From contig DIEQ01000062.1 in assembly GCA_002418705.1 (NCBI GenBank), positions 1-28,064 on the forward strand: 28,064 nucleotides of DNA. The letters are read 5' to 3'. A program made the translations under genes and the position numbers. A model generated the notes under the pieces. It was not told the DNA's origin and made no database searches. It saw only the letters and a list, made by a program, of their open reading frames with translations. Within the stretch, counting starts at the first letter, position 1. Each line of letters opens with the position of its first letter. This DNA is from Mageeibacillus sp. UBA5770 (GTDB lineage Bacteria > Bacillota_A > Clostridia > Saccharofermentanales > Saccharofermentanaceae). Of this stretch, positions 8,046-15,934 are shown one piece after another.

Positions 8046-8931
8046 TTTTATCACCTGCCACCTTAAATTGAATGATAGCCAGAATTGCAACAAAGAACAC
8101 GATTACATAGGAGATTGTTGCAGCATAACCAAAATTCGGTGTGAATTTGAACAGGACATTATAGATGTAATGCGACAGTGAAAGCGTTGCATTGGCAGGT
8201 CCGCCGTTTGTAATGTTGACGGATTCATCAAAGAGCTGAAGCGTACCGATGGTTGACATAACCGTTGTAAAAAGAATGATAGGCTTGAGCAGCGGCAGGA
8301 TAATATAGAAGAACTGCTTAAGCTTATCCGCTCCGTCAATGCGGGCAGCCTCGTAGATCTGCGGGTCAATATTTTGAAGCGCCGAGAGGTAAAAAATCAT
8401 ATTGTATCCTGTCCAGCGCCAGGTTAATGCAATGATAATGAGCACTTTTGCCCAGAATGGATCAAGTATCCATGGAATCGGTTCTGAAATCAGATGAATA
8501 CTCATAAGGAGTCTGTTAATAAGCCCATCCATGGAAAACATACTCTTAAACAGTACGGAATAGGCAACCAGCGAAGTGACACAGGGAAGGAAGATAGCCG
8601 TACGGAATACACCTTTGAATTTAAGCTTCGGGTCATTGAGCAGTGTTGCAATCGACAGTGCGAGGACAGTCATGACGGGTACCTGAAAAATGAAATAAAT
8701 AAAGGTATTGCCCAGTGCCTGACGGAATACTTTGTCTCCAAACAGCCTTTTAATGTTGTCCAGACCGTTAAAATGATATACGGCACCTTTTCCCGTCTGG
8801 AAGGAGAGAATAAACGAACTGATAACAGGATACAGAGTAAAGATGGCTACCAGAATCAGGCCGATGCCTACGAATAACCAGCCGCTCCGGTTTTGGTATT
8901 TTTCAACCCCTCGACTTCGTTGTGCTTTCAT
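8038..8931 (-). CDS. Carbohydrate ABC transporter permease (MalF/UgpA-like, CUT1)
   Basis: 297 residues starting MKAQRSRGVEKYQNRSGW, with AAAGGA about 8 bases upstream. A short basic N-terminus precedes six membrane segments (WLFVGIGLILVAIFTLYPVI first). The EAA loop EAARIDGADKLKQFFYIILPLLKP (about residues 190-215) is the CUT1 signature for the first permease. It forms the membrane channel with the MalG-like protein, fed by the lipoprotein at 9065-10417. A 133-base gap with a stem-loop separates it from that lipoprotein gene, which may let the binding protein be made in excess. Confidence 0.92.
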   Translation of the reverse strand: MKAQRSRGVEKYQNRSGWLFVGIGLILVAIFTLYPVISSFILSFQTGKGAVYHFNGLDNIKRLFGDKVFRQALGNTFIYFIFQVPVMTVLALSIATLLNDPKLKFKGVFRTAIFLPCVTSLVAYSVLFKSMFSMDGLINRLLMSIHLISEPIPWILDPFWAKVLIIIALTWRWTGYNMIFYLSALQNIDPQIYEAARIDGADKLKQFFYIILPLLKPIILFTTVMSTIGTLQLFDESVNITNGGPANATLSLSHYIYNVLFKFTPNFGYAATISYVIVFFVAILAIIQFKVAGDKND

Positions 8932-8980
8932 AAACGATTCCTTTCAATAACATGCTGTCTGCAGGTGCAGTAATATTGGA

Positions 8981-9013
8981 AAGGAGCGAGAGCTTATGAT
9001 ACTCCCGCTCCTT
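8981..9013 (-). promoter_or_regulatory. Intercistronic stem-loop between binding protein and permease
   Basis: AAGGAGCG and CGCTCCTT (8981-8988 and 9006-9013), extended by GAG/CTC, form an imperfect hairpin. On the minus strand no T-run follows, so it is not a classic terminator. Similar loops after binding-protein genes (malE-malF type) protect the upstream message; that role is inferred here. Confidence 0.5.
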
Positions 9014-9064
9014 CCTCGTTCATAGTTCCATATTCGATTGAATGTTCGTTGATATGACAGCGGA

Positions 9065-10417
9065 TTATTGAATGGAGGACTCTACTTCTGCCTGTGCGCC
9101 TTCAAGAGCTTCAGCAGCACTCATGCCTTCGTATACGGAAGGAAGAATAGCGGCAATAGCAGCGTCAGCTTCATATGTGTAGGATCCAAAATCAACAGCA
9201 GGGATGATTGTCATGTATTTGGCGAAATCTTCAAATACTTTCTGGCCCCCGAAGAAAGGATCTTCGGTCATATAAGCGTCACCGGACTGTGAAGGAAGGA
9301 ATGAACCGACAGCGCCTCGCTCAACAAGGATCTTCTGATAGAAATCCTGGTCATTTGCATAGAGCTGGTTGAGGAAATCAGTAGCTGTGTCTTTGGCTGC
9401 GGATGCTTCAAGGATGAACCAGCTGGATCCGCCGAGGTTAGAGGCATTGACTGCACCGGGAACATCAAGTCTCGGGATAGGAGCAAGTGCCCATAAGCCT
9501 GACTGGTCAGCAGCAGCTTTTACAGAACCTGTGATCCAGACGCCTGTGCTGATTGTAGCGGCTGTTCCTGTGTTGATAGCGCCGACCCATTCTGCCCAGC
9601 CGGATGTCTTCTGGGTGCAGGAAGAATTGATGAGCTTGGCGTATGTCTCAACTGCTTTAGTCATAACATCATTGTTGGCAAGGTTCGGTTTGCCTTCGGC
9701 ATCAAAGTACCATGCACCGGCAGACTGAAGCATAACACGGACAAGTCCTCCGTCGGTAGGATCGAATGCGCACATGGCAACACCGGTCTTAGCCTGTACC
9801 TGCTCGCCTATCTCGATGAAACGGTCCCAGGTAATATTCTCAAGATCTTTACCTGTGAAGCCGGCCTGCTCGAGGATATCTGTTCTGTAGTAGGTCCCGG
9901 CAACACCGGAATCAAAAGGAACACCATAATTTACACCGTCAAGAGAAACTGCCTTGACTTTATAATCAGCGAACTGAGTATAGTCAATCTTGGCGCTCAG
10001 GTCAGCAAAGCTGCCGGGGAAAGCGGAAAGGTACTTCTGGGCGTTATAGTCTTCGATCAAAACGATGTCAGGAAGTCCTTCTGTCGTTCCGGAAGAAAGG
10101 TTGATCAGTAATTTCTGCTCAACATCGGCCTTAGCCATATCTACAACTTCGATCTCAACATTAGGATTGATAGCAGCATATCTTGCTTTTGCTTCTTCCA
10201 TAATGGCGATGTTGAAGTTCGGATCCCATGCCCAAATCGTTAATTTCTCTTTGGCACCGGATACTGTTGCGTCTGTTGTGTCGGCCGAAGCTGCGGCGGT
10301 GGTTTCTGTTTTGTCAGCTGAAGTTGCAGCAGCGGTTGTCTCAACTGTTTTAGCTGTGCAGGCTGTCATTGACACTACAAGCAAAGAACTGATGACCAGG
10401 GACAAAAGTTTTTTCAT
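9065..10417 (-). CDS. Extracellular solute-binding lipoprotein (CUT1 sugar ABC transporter)
   Basis: 450 residues from MKKLLSLVISSLLVVSMTAC; AGGAGG lies about 7 bases upstream, and earlier in-frame starts are rejected. The lipobox MTAC puts the lipid-modified Cys near residue 20, followed by a Thr/Ala/Ser-rich tether to about residue 50. The mature part (LTIWAWDPNFNIAIMEEAKARYAAINPNVEIEVVDM) has the family 1 solute-binding fold of sugar binding proteins. It should capture an oligosaccharide or glycoside outside the membrane and hand it to the two permeases downstream. The ligand cannot be read from the sequence; the linked GH2 suggests a beta-linked glycoside. Confidence 0.93.
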   Translation of the reverse strand: MKKLLSLVISSLLVVSMTACTAKTVETTAAATSADKTETTAAASADTTDATVSGAKEKLTIWAWDPNFNIAIMEEAKARYAAINPNVEIEVVDMAKADVEQKLLINLSSGTTEGLPDIVLIEDYNAQKYLSAFPGSFADLSAKIDYTQFADYKVKAVSLDGVNYGVPFDSGVAGTYYRTDILEQAGFTGKDLENITWDRFIEIGEQVQAKTGVAMCAFDPTDGGLVRVMLQSAGAWYFDAEGKPNLANNDVMTKAVETYAKLINSSCTQKTSGWAEWVGAINTGTAATISTGVWITGSVKAAADQSGLWALAPIPRLDVPGAVNASNLGGSSWFILEASAAKDTATDFLNQLYANDQDFYQKILVERGAVGSFLPSQSGDAYMTEDPFFGGQKVFEDFAKYMTIIPAVDFGSYTYEADAAIAAILPSVYEGMSAAEALEGAQAEVESSIQ

Positions 10418-10465
10418 AGCAAATCCTCCTAATAATTGTGTGGAAAGGGTTTGATTTATAGTCAC

Positions 10466-10494
10466 ATTGTACAAGCACAAAAACCCCTTGTCAA
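10466..10494 (-). promoter_or_regulatory. Promoter of the sugar transport/GH2 operon
   Basis: Minus strand: -35 TTGACA (10489-10494), 17-base spacer, -10 TACAAT (10466-10471). It is almost ideal for the housekeeping sigma factor and lies about 50 bases before the lipoprotein gene. Confidence 0.85.
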
Positions 10495-10499
10495 CAATA

Positions 10500-10533
10500 T
10501 TTACTAAATTTTTCTAGGAAATTTTTACTAAAT
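10500..10533 (-). promoter_or_regulatory. Candidate LacI-type operator pair upstream of the sugar operon promoter
   Basis: Two direct copies of TTTACTAAAT (10500-10509 and 10524-10533), each holding the odd dyad TTTAcTAAA, lie 24 bases apart just upstream of the -35 box. The second belongs to a 12-base word, AAATTTTTACTA (10519-10530), which recurs exactly before the glycerol dehydrogenase gene. The regulator gene directly upstream makes this a likely binding site; whether it represses or activates is open. Confidence 0.5.
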
Positions 10534-10561
10534 GTTCTCCCGAGTCATATTTTCTCTGTAT

Positions 10562-11611
10562 TCAGCCCTCCCCGGATGCTTTTTCAGCTAATCTGCAGCT
10601 CTCGCGAATGACCAACTGGCACGGGAATGTCACTTTTTTGGCTATTTTACGGTGTTCGAAGCGTTCCTTGAGTAAACTGACAGCAGTTTCGCCCATAATC
10701 TCTGAGTAAAACTTTACTGTTGTCAGCGGAGGGAACGTATACTGTGCAATCGGGATATCATTTATACCGATAATGGAGATATCTTCGGGGATTCTCAGGC
10801 CGGTCTCATGGATAGCCTTCATAATTCCGATCGCCACGGAGTCGTTGCCTGCAATGATAAGCTCCGGCAGATCGCCCTTTTCAAACGCGTCTTTGAAGAG
10901 ATGGTAAGCGCCGCGGCTTTTGGAGTACAGGGCATCGAGGTAGATATAGTTATTATTCAGAAGATTCTTCTTCTCCATATATTCAACAAATGCGGTGTAT
11001 CTTTTCTCCCCGAGATAGGTTCTGCTGTCCGGATAATTCTCAATCCAGCCGCAGAAGCCAATCCTTGTAAACCCCTGCGCCAGCGCGAACGCCAGTATTT
11101 TGTTCATCGCTACATCAACATCGACAACGACGCTGTCGAGCTCTTCTTCGAGCGGGCACGAATCGACGAAAACAATGTTGCTGCAGCAAGACTGGAACAG
11201 CCTGACGTCCGCCGTGCTGAACTTGCCGATCGCAAGCAGCCCGTGGATATTCTTCAGCTGCTCGATAGGATACTCACCGTCTTTCGCGAAAAGCTTGACG
11301 ATTTCATAATTATATTCCTGGCATTTCTTTTCAATGCCGATACGGATAGACAGGTAATATGGATCTTCGAGTTCCTCATCAACCGAGATGAAATGAATGA
11401 TCCCCACGCGGAAAAGCGAGGGTTTTATCTTCTTTGTGCTGTTAACCCTCTTCTTGCTGCGCGGTGTCTCATACTCGAGTTCTTCCGCTACCTCAAAAAT
11501 CAGCTTGCGTTTATCAGGGCTTATGGACAGCGTCTCATCATAATTAATAACACGCGATACAGTTGTTACGGAAACTCCGACTTTATCGGCAATTTCTTTT
11601 AGTGTTGCCAT
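10562..11611 (-). CDS. LacI/GalR family transcriptional regulator
   Basis: 349 residues. The N-terminal helix-turn-helix MATLKEIADKVGVSVTTVSRVIN is the classic LacI type, followed by a hinge and a periplasmic-binding-protein-like sensor domain (from about residue 68: RVGIIHFISVDEELEDPYYLSIR). The region IIGINDIPIAQYTFPPLTTVKFYSEIMGETAV (about 285-315) and the ending PCQLVIRESCRLA are typical GalR-type motifs. The linker is unusually rich in Lys/Arg (PRSKKRVNSTKKIK). It lies directly upstream of the sugar operon on the same strand and probably controls it, binding a sugar as signal. A dyad overlaps its own -10 box, suggesting autoregulation. It is 77 bases downstream of the NitT operon with no terminator seen, so read-through may also supply it. 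Confidence 0.92.
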   Translation of the reverse strand: MATLKEIADKVGVSVTTVSRVINYDETLSISPDKRKLIFEVAEELEYETPRSKKRVNSTKKIKPSLFRVGIIHFISVDEELEDPYYLSIRIGIEKKCQEYNYEIVKLFAKDGEYPIEQLKNIHGLLAIGKFSTADVRLFQSCCSNIVFVDSCPLEEELDSVVVDVDVAMNKILAFALAQGFTRIGFCGWIENYPDSRTYLGEKRYTAFVEYMEKKNLLNNNYIYLDALYSKSRGAYHLFKDAFEKGDLPELIIAGNDSVAIGIMKAIHETGLRIPEDISIIGINDIPIAQYTFPPLTTVKFYSEIMGETAVSLLKERFEHRKIAKKVTFPCQLVIRESCRLAEKASGEG

Positions 11612-11630
11612 ACATCCTACGACCTTTCTT

Positions 11631-11655
11631 AGTAAAATTTTATTATAATTTTACT
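11631..11655 (-). promoter_or_regulatory. Dyad over the -10 box of the LacI-type regulator gene
   Basis: AGTAAAATT (11631-11639) and AATTTTACT (11647-11655) are perfect 9-base arms around 7 bases. The centre contains a minus-strand TATAAT (11642-11647), the only good -10 box before the gene. The shared TTAGTAAAA word with the operon operator suggests autorepression. Confidence 0.55.
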
Positions 11656-11688
11656 TCTACTGTTAACTTTATTCAAGGAATTACATAA

Positions 11689-12315
11689 TCATTCTGCTGT
11701 GCCGCTGCCCGATTTGCTTCGTTCAATCTTTTTTACCTTCATGGGAGGTCCCGAAGCCCGGTAAATCTCTCCGGCCAGCTCCGTAATCTCGTTCCAGTCA
11801 TGGCTGACCATCAGGACAGGCTTTGTCAGGGCAGCCTGCCGCACAAGTTCATAAAGTGCGGATTTAAGGGCCAGGTCCAAGCCCGCAAAAGGCTCGTCAA
11901 GCAGCAGGAGATCACAGTCAAAGGCCAGGGCGCGGGCAAGCGCGATCCTTTGTTTCATCCCTCCGCTCAATTCAGACGGATAAAAATCAGCCTGCTCAGA
12001 CATCTGGATATTATCCATCCACTGTGCGGTTACGGTACGGTTTTTGACGATCAGATCCAGATTATCGCCCGCCGTCAGCCAGGGCAGGAGACGGTTCTCC
12101 TGGAATACGACACCGACACGGTTTCTCGGCAGACCGGAGACGGTTCCGGAATCCGGACTGACAAGTCCGGCCATGACATGAAGCAAGGTCGTCTTGCCAC
12201 ATCCCGAGGGGCCGGAGAGTCCTATGATGCCGCGTTCCGGCAGCTCGAGACTGAAGTCCGACAGTACAATCTGGTCATTATAGGATTTAGTTATATGCTC
12301 CGCACGTATTGTCAT
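11689..12315 (-). CDS. ABC transporter ATPase, nitrate/sulfonate/taurine type
   Basis: 208 residues, short for the family (about 250). Walker A GPSGCGKTT (residues 35-43), Q-loop FQENRLLPW (71-79, the ENRLLPW form typical of the NitT/TauT group), signature LSGGMKQR (116-123), Walker B LLLLDEP (136-142) and the switch region VLMVSHDW (about 170) are all intact. It should drive the permease encoded just upstream; the ATG overlaps that gene's stop (ATGA). The C-terminus ends in a basic, Ser-rich tail. It is the last gene of the three-gene operon. Confidence 0.93.
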   Translation of the reverse strand: MTIRAEHITKSYNDQIVLSDFSLELPERGIIGLSGPSGCGKTTLLHVMAGLVSPDSGTVSGLPRNRVGVVFQENRLLPWLTAGDNLDLIVKNRTVTAQWMDNIQMSEQADFYPSELSGGMKQRIALARALAFDCDLLLLDEPFAGLDLALKSALYELVRQAALTKPVLMVSHDWNEITELAGEIYRASGPPMKVKKIERSKSGSGTAE

Positions 12316-13211
12316 CCCTGCTGCCCTCCTGTCTGATCCGGGCTCCGTCCTGCAGGCTTATCCGACATATTACCCGGCATTTCGGTACGTCCGTGACGAT
12401 GGAAATACTGTCCGGCATGCCGCAGGACCCGGACCAGAAGTTTTTCAAGAAGAAGGCTGAGGGCAATAATGACCGCGGTGTAAGCCAGCAGGTCAGGCGT
12501 CTCGAGATAGATCTTCGCTTCATAAAGGAGGCCGCCCAGCGAATTCGAAGGCGTACTGAGCACCTCGGCTGCAATACCCGCTTTCCAGGCAAGGCCGAGA
12601 CTTGTCGTTGCCGAAGCAATAAAAAACGGAGAAACCGACGGAATGTCAATATGCCGGATAATCTGCCTCCGCGTCAGACGAAAAACAGCCGCCATTTCCA
12701 GCAGCTGAGGATCGATTTTGCGGATGCCTTCCGTAACATTGGTCCATACGATAGGAAGAACCATCAGAAAAACAATAAATACCACGACCTTATTACTCGA
12801 CATCCAGATCAGGGCAAGTATGATAAAGGATGCAATCGGGGTCGAACGAATCGCACTGATCGCAGGATACACGAACCGCTCTATCCAGCCGACCTTCACG
12901 GTCAGGATGGCAAGCATCGTTCCGACTGCTATACCGAGCAGGAAGCCCGCTTCAATCCGCAGCAGGGAATAGAGCGCCGCGAGCCAGAAGGATGTCTGAC
13001 CGAAAAGTTGAGTCAGCCTTACAAAAACCTGCACGGGTGACGCAAGCAGCAAGTCCTGGTGGATCGCCTGATACAGGAGCTGCCAGAGGACAAGCCAGAA
13101 CAGGGCCACGGGAATCCACAACCAGCGCTTTGCCGGCCGAGCGGACTTCGGGGTACCTTTCGATATGCCCGTCTGAGGACGCGGTTCCTGGATATCATGT
13201 TCATCCGGCAT
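12312..13211 (-). CDS. ABC transporter permease, nitrate/sulfonate/taurine type
   Basis: 299 residues, with AAGGAG 8 bases before the ATG. A hydrophilic N-terminal tail of about 28 residues is followed by six membrane segments. The cytoplasmic loop LLEMAAVFRLTRRQIIRHIDIPSVSPFF (about 170-200) is the EAA motif of the SsuC/TauC-like group, and GLAWKAGIAAEVLS is the conserved segment after it. The C-terminal tail is hydrophilic and Gly/Gln/Arg-rich (about 270-299). It works with the ATPase (4-base overlap) and the lipoprotein 41 bases upstream. The transported compound is not known. Confidence 0.92.
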   Translation of the reverse strand: MPDEHDIQEPRPQTGISKGTPKSARPAKRWLWIPVALFWLVLWQLLYQAIHQDLLLASPVQVFVRLTQLFGQTSFWLAALYSLLRIEAGFLLGIAVGTMLAILTVKVGWIERFVYPAISAIRSTPIASFIILALIWMSSNKVVVFIVFLMVLPIVWTNVTEGIRKIDPQLLEMAAVFRLTRRQIIRHIDIPSVSPFFIASATTSLGLAWKAGIAAEVLSTPSNSLGGLLYEAKIYLETPDLLAYTAVIIALSLLLEKLLVRVLRHAGQYFHRHGRTEMPGNMSDKPAGRSPDQTGGQQG

Positions 13212-13252
13212 TTTTGGCGTCTCCTTGTGATCGCTCAGATTAATTTTGGGGT

Positions 13253-14347
13253 TCAGGGAATCCAGTAGAATCCGGCATCAGGTAATTTCCCGCCGATGGA
13301 CTTGGGATTCGCCTCCATCAGAATTGCCAGGAAAGGATCCATGATTGACTGCATTTCAGCTCCCTGTATCATGACTATGTGGCAGTTGGGAATTGCTTTT
13401 TCAGCGAGGGCGGCATCGGCCATGATCTGGTACTGTGCGACAAGCTTGCCTGCTGCTGCGGGATCAGAATTGACCTGCTCTGCGGATACTTCGTATTCTG
13501 CCATAAACGATGCGAGAGCATCAGGATTAGCCTGTGCAAAAGCCTTCGTGACGACAAGGCAGCCCATCGCAAGTTCGCTTGCGGAGGAGCCGCCGTGGAC
13601 TTCCTGCCACTGCTCGGTCAGGTCAAGCGCAATGCGCATGTCAGGATTCTTGCTTAAGACTGTGGTGACAAAAGGTTCCGGAAGCATGACAATGTCTGCT
13701 TTGCCCGAAGCAGCGAGTGTGGCAAGCTCCGCATGTTCAGCTTTATATGTTATAGTAGCGGGCTCTTCAAGGTTCGAGGCTGCAAGAAGATCGTTCAGGA
13801 CATATTCAGGAACAGACCCCTGTCCGGTCGCAAGAATTTCATCTCCGGATAAGTCCGCCATAGTCTGGATATCATCACCATTCTCGAGTATGTACAGCAC
13901 GCCGAGCGTATTCACCGCCAGCATCTGGATGCTCTGATTTGTCTTCTGATACAATACAGCAGCCAGATTTGTCGGCAGGGCTGCAATATCAACCTGACCG
14001 CTGCTCAGCTGGGCAACGATATCATCAGGGCTTCCCGAAAGGCTGAAGGTATAATCATTCGACGCTGTTCCCTCATCCTGCGCAGCCATCAGGTTAACCA
14101 GGCCGATTCCTGTCGGTCCCTTAAGGGCTGCAATTCGAATCTGCGCCTTTTCACCGGCGGCCGTCGTATCGGCAGGTGCCGATGTATCGGCGGGTGTAAC
14201 CGCTGATGCAGCCGGGGCAGTCGTCTCCGGTGATACCGCAGATGTAGTTGCTGTGGCTGCCGGAGCAGCTGTGCACGCCGAAGTCAGCAGAACCGAAGTC
14301 GTTACTATAACAGACAGGATTGCCCTGCCAAAAGACAATTTACTCAT
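13253..14347 (-). CDS. NitT/TauT-type ABC transporter substrate-binding lipoprotein
   Basis: 364 residues. The signal peptide MSKLSFGRAILSVIVTTSVL ends at the lipobox LTSAC (Cys25). A long Ala/Thr/Pro/Ser tether (about 26-70) leads to the binding domain: RIAALKGPTGIGLVNLM, then GSPDDIVAQLSSGQVDIAALPTNLA, typical of the SsuA/THI5-like fold. Relatives bind sulfonates, nitrate, thiamine precursors or other small organics, and this PTGIGL subgroup is of unknown ligand. No TPP riboswitch or sulfur gene is linked. The nearest metabolic genes are the divergent glycerol dehydrogenase and dihydroxyacetone kinase. The first gene of the operon, with promoter at 14452-14480. Confidence 0.9.
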   Translation of the reverse strand: MSKLSFGRAILSVIVTTSVLLTSACTAAPAATATTSAVSPETTAPAASAVTPADTSAPADTTAAGEKAQIRIAALKGPTGIGLVNLMAAQDEGTASNDYTFSLSGSPDDIVAQLSSGQVDIAALPTNLAAVLYQKTNQSIQMLAVNTLGVLYILENGDDIQTMADLSGDEILATGQGSVPEYVLNDLLAASNLEEPATITYKAEHAELATLAASGKADIVMLPEPFVTTVLSKNPDMRIALDLTEQWQEVHGGSSASELAMGCLVVTKAFAQANPDALASFMAEYEVSAEQVNSDPAAAGKLVAQYQIMADAALAEKAIPNCHIVMIQGAEMQSIMDPFLAILMEANPKSIGGKLPDAGFYWIP

Positions 14348-14377
14348 TTGAAAAAACCTTCTTTCTTTACTTTCTGT

Positions 14378-14430
14378 GCCCCGGACACCCGGGATTTCTC
14401 TCGCTGCGCCATCCCGGACACCCGGGATTT
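14378..14430 (-). repeat. Duplicated hairpin in the leader of the NitT importer operon
   Basis: CCCGGACACCCGGGATTT occurs twice in direct orientation (14380-14397 and 14413-14430). Each copy folds as CCCGG/CCGGG; the promoter-proximal copy has the longer stem ATCCCGG/CCGGGAT with an ACAC loop. Both lie between the promoter and the start codon, so the message begins with two like stem-loops 33 bases apart. Confidence 0.7.
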
Positions 14431-14451
14431 AAATATAATTCCTATGATAAA

Positions 14452-14480
14452 ACCATAGTACACGTATAGGATAATGTCAA
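14452..14480 (-). promoter_or_regulatory. Promoter of the NitT importer operon
   Basis: Minus strand: -35 TTGACA (14475-14480), 17-base spacer, -10 TATGGT (14452-14457). About 100 bases of leader follow before the ATG at 14347. Confidence 0.65.
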
Positions 14481-14496
14481 ATTCACAACCGGGCAG

Positions 14497-14517
14497 GTAA
14501 AAAATGTAAGTTTTTAC
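14497..14517. promoter_or_regulatory. Dyad upstream of the NitT importer promoter
   Basis: GTAAAAA (14497-14503) and TTTTTAC (14511-14517) are perfect arms around 7 bases. The right arm lies in AAGTTTTTACT, one base different from the AAATTTTTACT of the sugar operon site. It is a candidate regulator binding site. Confidence 0.4.
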
Positions 14518-14632
14518 TGCGGTGCCCCGACCCGTATATGCTTATTCCATAATTTTCCAGCTGCATAAACCCGATCTATATACATTTTAACCCAATTATT
14601 CATGCATTTTTTGTGAAAAAGCGGAAAATTAG

Positions 14633-14646
14633 GTAAATTTTTACTA
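14633..14646. promoter_or_regulatory. Dyad upstream of the glycerol dehydrogenase promoter
   Basis: GTAAA-TT-TTTAC (14633-14644). It overlaps the word AAATTTTTACTA (14635-14646), identical to the one upstream of the sugar operon promoter (10519-10530). Confidence 0.4.
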
Positions 14647-14684
14647 TAATATTGGTGAAATTTGCGCGCACAATCCATTTTATC

Positions 14685-14693
14685 TGATATAAT
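14685..14693 (+). promoter_or_regulatory. Extended -10 promoter of the glycerol operon
   Basis: TGATATAAT: TATAAT (14688-14693) with the upstream TGn. The nearest -35-like box, TTGCGC (14662-14667), is 20 bases away, so the extended -10 probably carries recognition. Confidence 0.55.
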
Positions 14694-14740
14694 CGAACTA
14701 ATGTAAACCCAAATTATTCATGTCTACGGAGGATGATTCC

Positions 14741-15877
14741 ATGAGAAAAGCATTTATCTGTCCCTCTAAGTATGTTCAGGGCGAAGACGAACTTTTAAAC
14801 CTCGGTTATTTCGTTAATACATTCGGTAAATCAGCGCTCCTGATTGCACATCCGGATGACGTCTCCCGCGTTCAGGCCAAGCTTGACAAGACTGCCGAGA
14901 CATTTGGCGTAACCTTTGTATCAAGCGGTTTTGGAGGCGAATGCTCCAGACAGGAAGTTGCACGCTTAAAGCAGCTTGCCCAAGACAACAAATGTGACTG
15001 CACCATCGGACTCGGAGGCGGTAAAGCCATCGATACAGCCAAATGCGTAGCAGAGGGCGACGCACTGATCATCTGCCCTACAATCGCAGCGACCGATGCG
15101 CCGACAAGCCATTCCGCCGTCCTTTATACACCGGAAGGCGCATTTGATGACTATGCCTACTTCAAGCAGAACCCGAGCGTAGTCCTAGTTGATACAACGG
15201 TAATATCTAAAGCACCTGTTCGTTTCCTGGTCTCCGGTATGGGCGATGCGCTGTCGACATATTTCGAAGCCAGAGCCAACACAATGTCATATGCAAGCGT
15301 CAACGCCGGACTTCCCTGCGGCGCGAGAGAAGGCAAGGCAAGTCCCGCACACGGTACCAAAGCGGCTTTCGCACTGGCAACGCTCTGCTATGAGACACTC
15401 CTTTCCGACGGCCTCAAGGCGAAGCTCGCCTGCCAGGATAGAGTAGTCACCCCCGCACTCGAAAACATCATCGAGACCAATATCCTGCTGTCCGGCCTGG
15501 GCTTTGAAAGCGGCGGCCTCGCTGCTGCACACGCCATCCACGACGGCCTTACCATCCTTTCAGGAACGCACAAGTATTTTCACGGCGAAAAAGTCGCATT
15601 CGGTACCCTTGCCCAGCTCTGCCTGGAAAATGCACCGCTCGAAGAGCTCGATGAAGTCCTGAACTTCTGCCTCTCGGTCGGACTCCCCGTCTGCCTCGAA
15701 GATATCGGCGTCACAGATCTGTCTGATGAAGAACTGATGCAGGTAGCCGCCAAGGCTTCCATCCCGGAAGAATCGGTCCACTCCATGCCCTTCCCCGTCA
15801 CCCCCGACCAGGTAGCCGCCGCCATACGTTCCGCTGATGCCATCGGCCGGAAGTTCAAGGCGGAAGCAGGACTGTGA
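14741..15877 (+). CDS. gldA: Glycerol dehydrogenase (NAD+), zinc-type
   Basis: 378 residues from MRKAFICPSKYVQGEDEL; CGGAGG lies 8 bases upstream, so the in-frame ATG at 14720 is rejected. It oxidises glycerol to dihydroxyacetone with NAD+. The NAD-binding loop GLGGGKAIDTAK (90-101), the segment PTIAATDAPTSHSAVLYT (113-130), and the zinc ligands Asp169 (SGMGDA), His264 (AAAHAIHDG) and His281 (FHGEKVAFG) are present. The spacing between Asp169 and His264 is about a dozen residues longer than I expect for the Geobacillus enzyme, with an insert near 190-206 (GLPCGAREGKASPAHG). The kinase for its product follows 57 bases later. Confidence 0.93.
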   Translation: MRKAFICPSKYVQGEDELLNLGYFVNTFGKSALLIAHPDDVSRVQAKLDKTAETFGVTFVSSGFGGECSRQEVARLKQLAQDNKCDCTIGLGGGKAIDTAKCVAEGDALIICPTIAATDAPTSHSAVLYTPEGAFDDYAYFKQNPSVVLVDTTVISKAPVRFLVSGMGDALSTYFEARANTMSYASVNAGLPCGAREGKASPAHGTKAAFALATLCYETLLSDGLKAKLACQDRVVTPALENIIETNILLSGLGFESGGLAAAHAIHDGLTILSGTHKYFHGEKVAFGTLAQLCLENAPLEELDEVLNFCLSVGLPVCLEDIGVTDLSDEELMQVAAKASIPEESVHSMPFPVTPDQVAAAIRSADAIGRKFKAEAGL

Positions 15878-15934
15878 TCCGCGAAACAGACAAAAATGCC
15901 AAAGTAATCGCCTACATGGACAAAGGAGTCTCAC

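Larger units (their letters stand above)
14348..14740. other. Divergent control region between the NitT importer and glycerol operons
   Basis: 393 bases without a gene. From left to right it holds the NitT leader with two copies of one hairpin (14378-14430), the minus-strand promoter (14452-14480), a dyad (14497-14517), a stretch with no clear feature, a second dyad (14633-14644), and the plus-strand extended -10 (14685-14693). A near-repeat AACCCA(A)ATTATTCATG occurs at 14589-14604 and 14706-14722; the second copy lies in the glycerol dehydrogenase leader. Confidence 0.7.

Noticed and set aside
8931..9065. Intrinsic terminator after the binding-protein gene
   Set aside because: The hairpin is not followed by T residues on the minus strand, and the permeases downstream need transcription from the same promoter.
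12309..13040. Open frame of 243 codons on the plus strand opposite the NitT permease
   Set aside because: It is rich in Arg/Asn/Gln without domain features, and the minus strand encodes a well-conserved permease.
14348..14460. TPP or other known riboswitch before the NitT importer
   Set aside because: The conserved CUGAGA and other TPP core segments are absent; only two simple repeated hairpins are seen.
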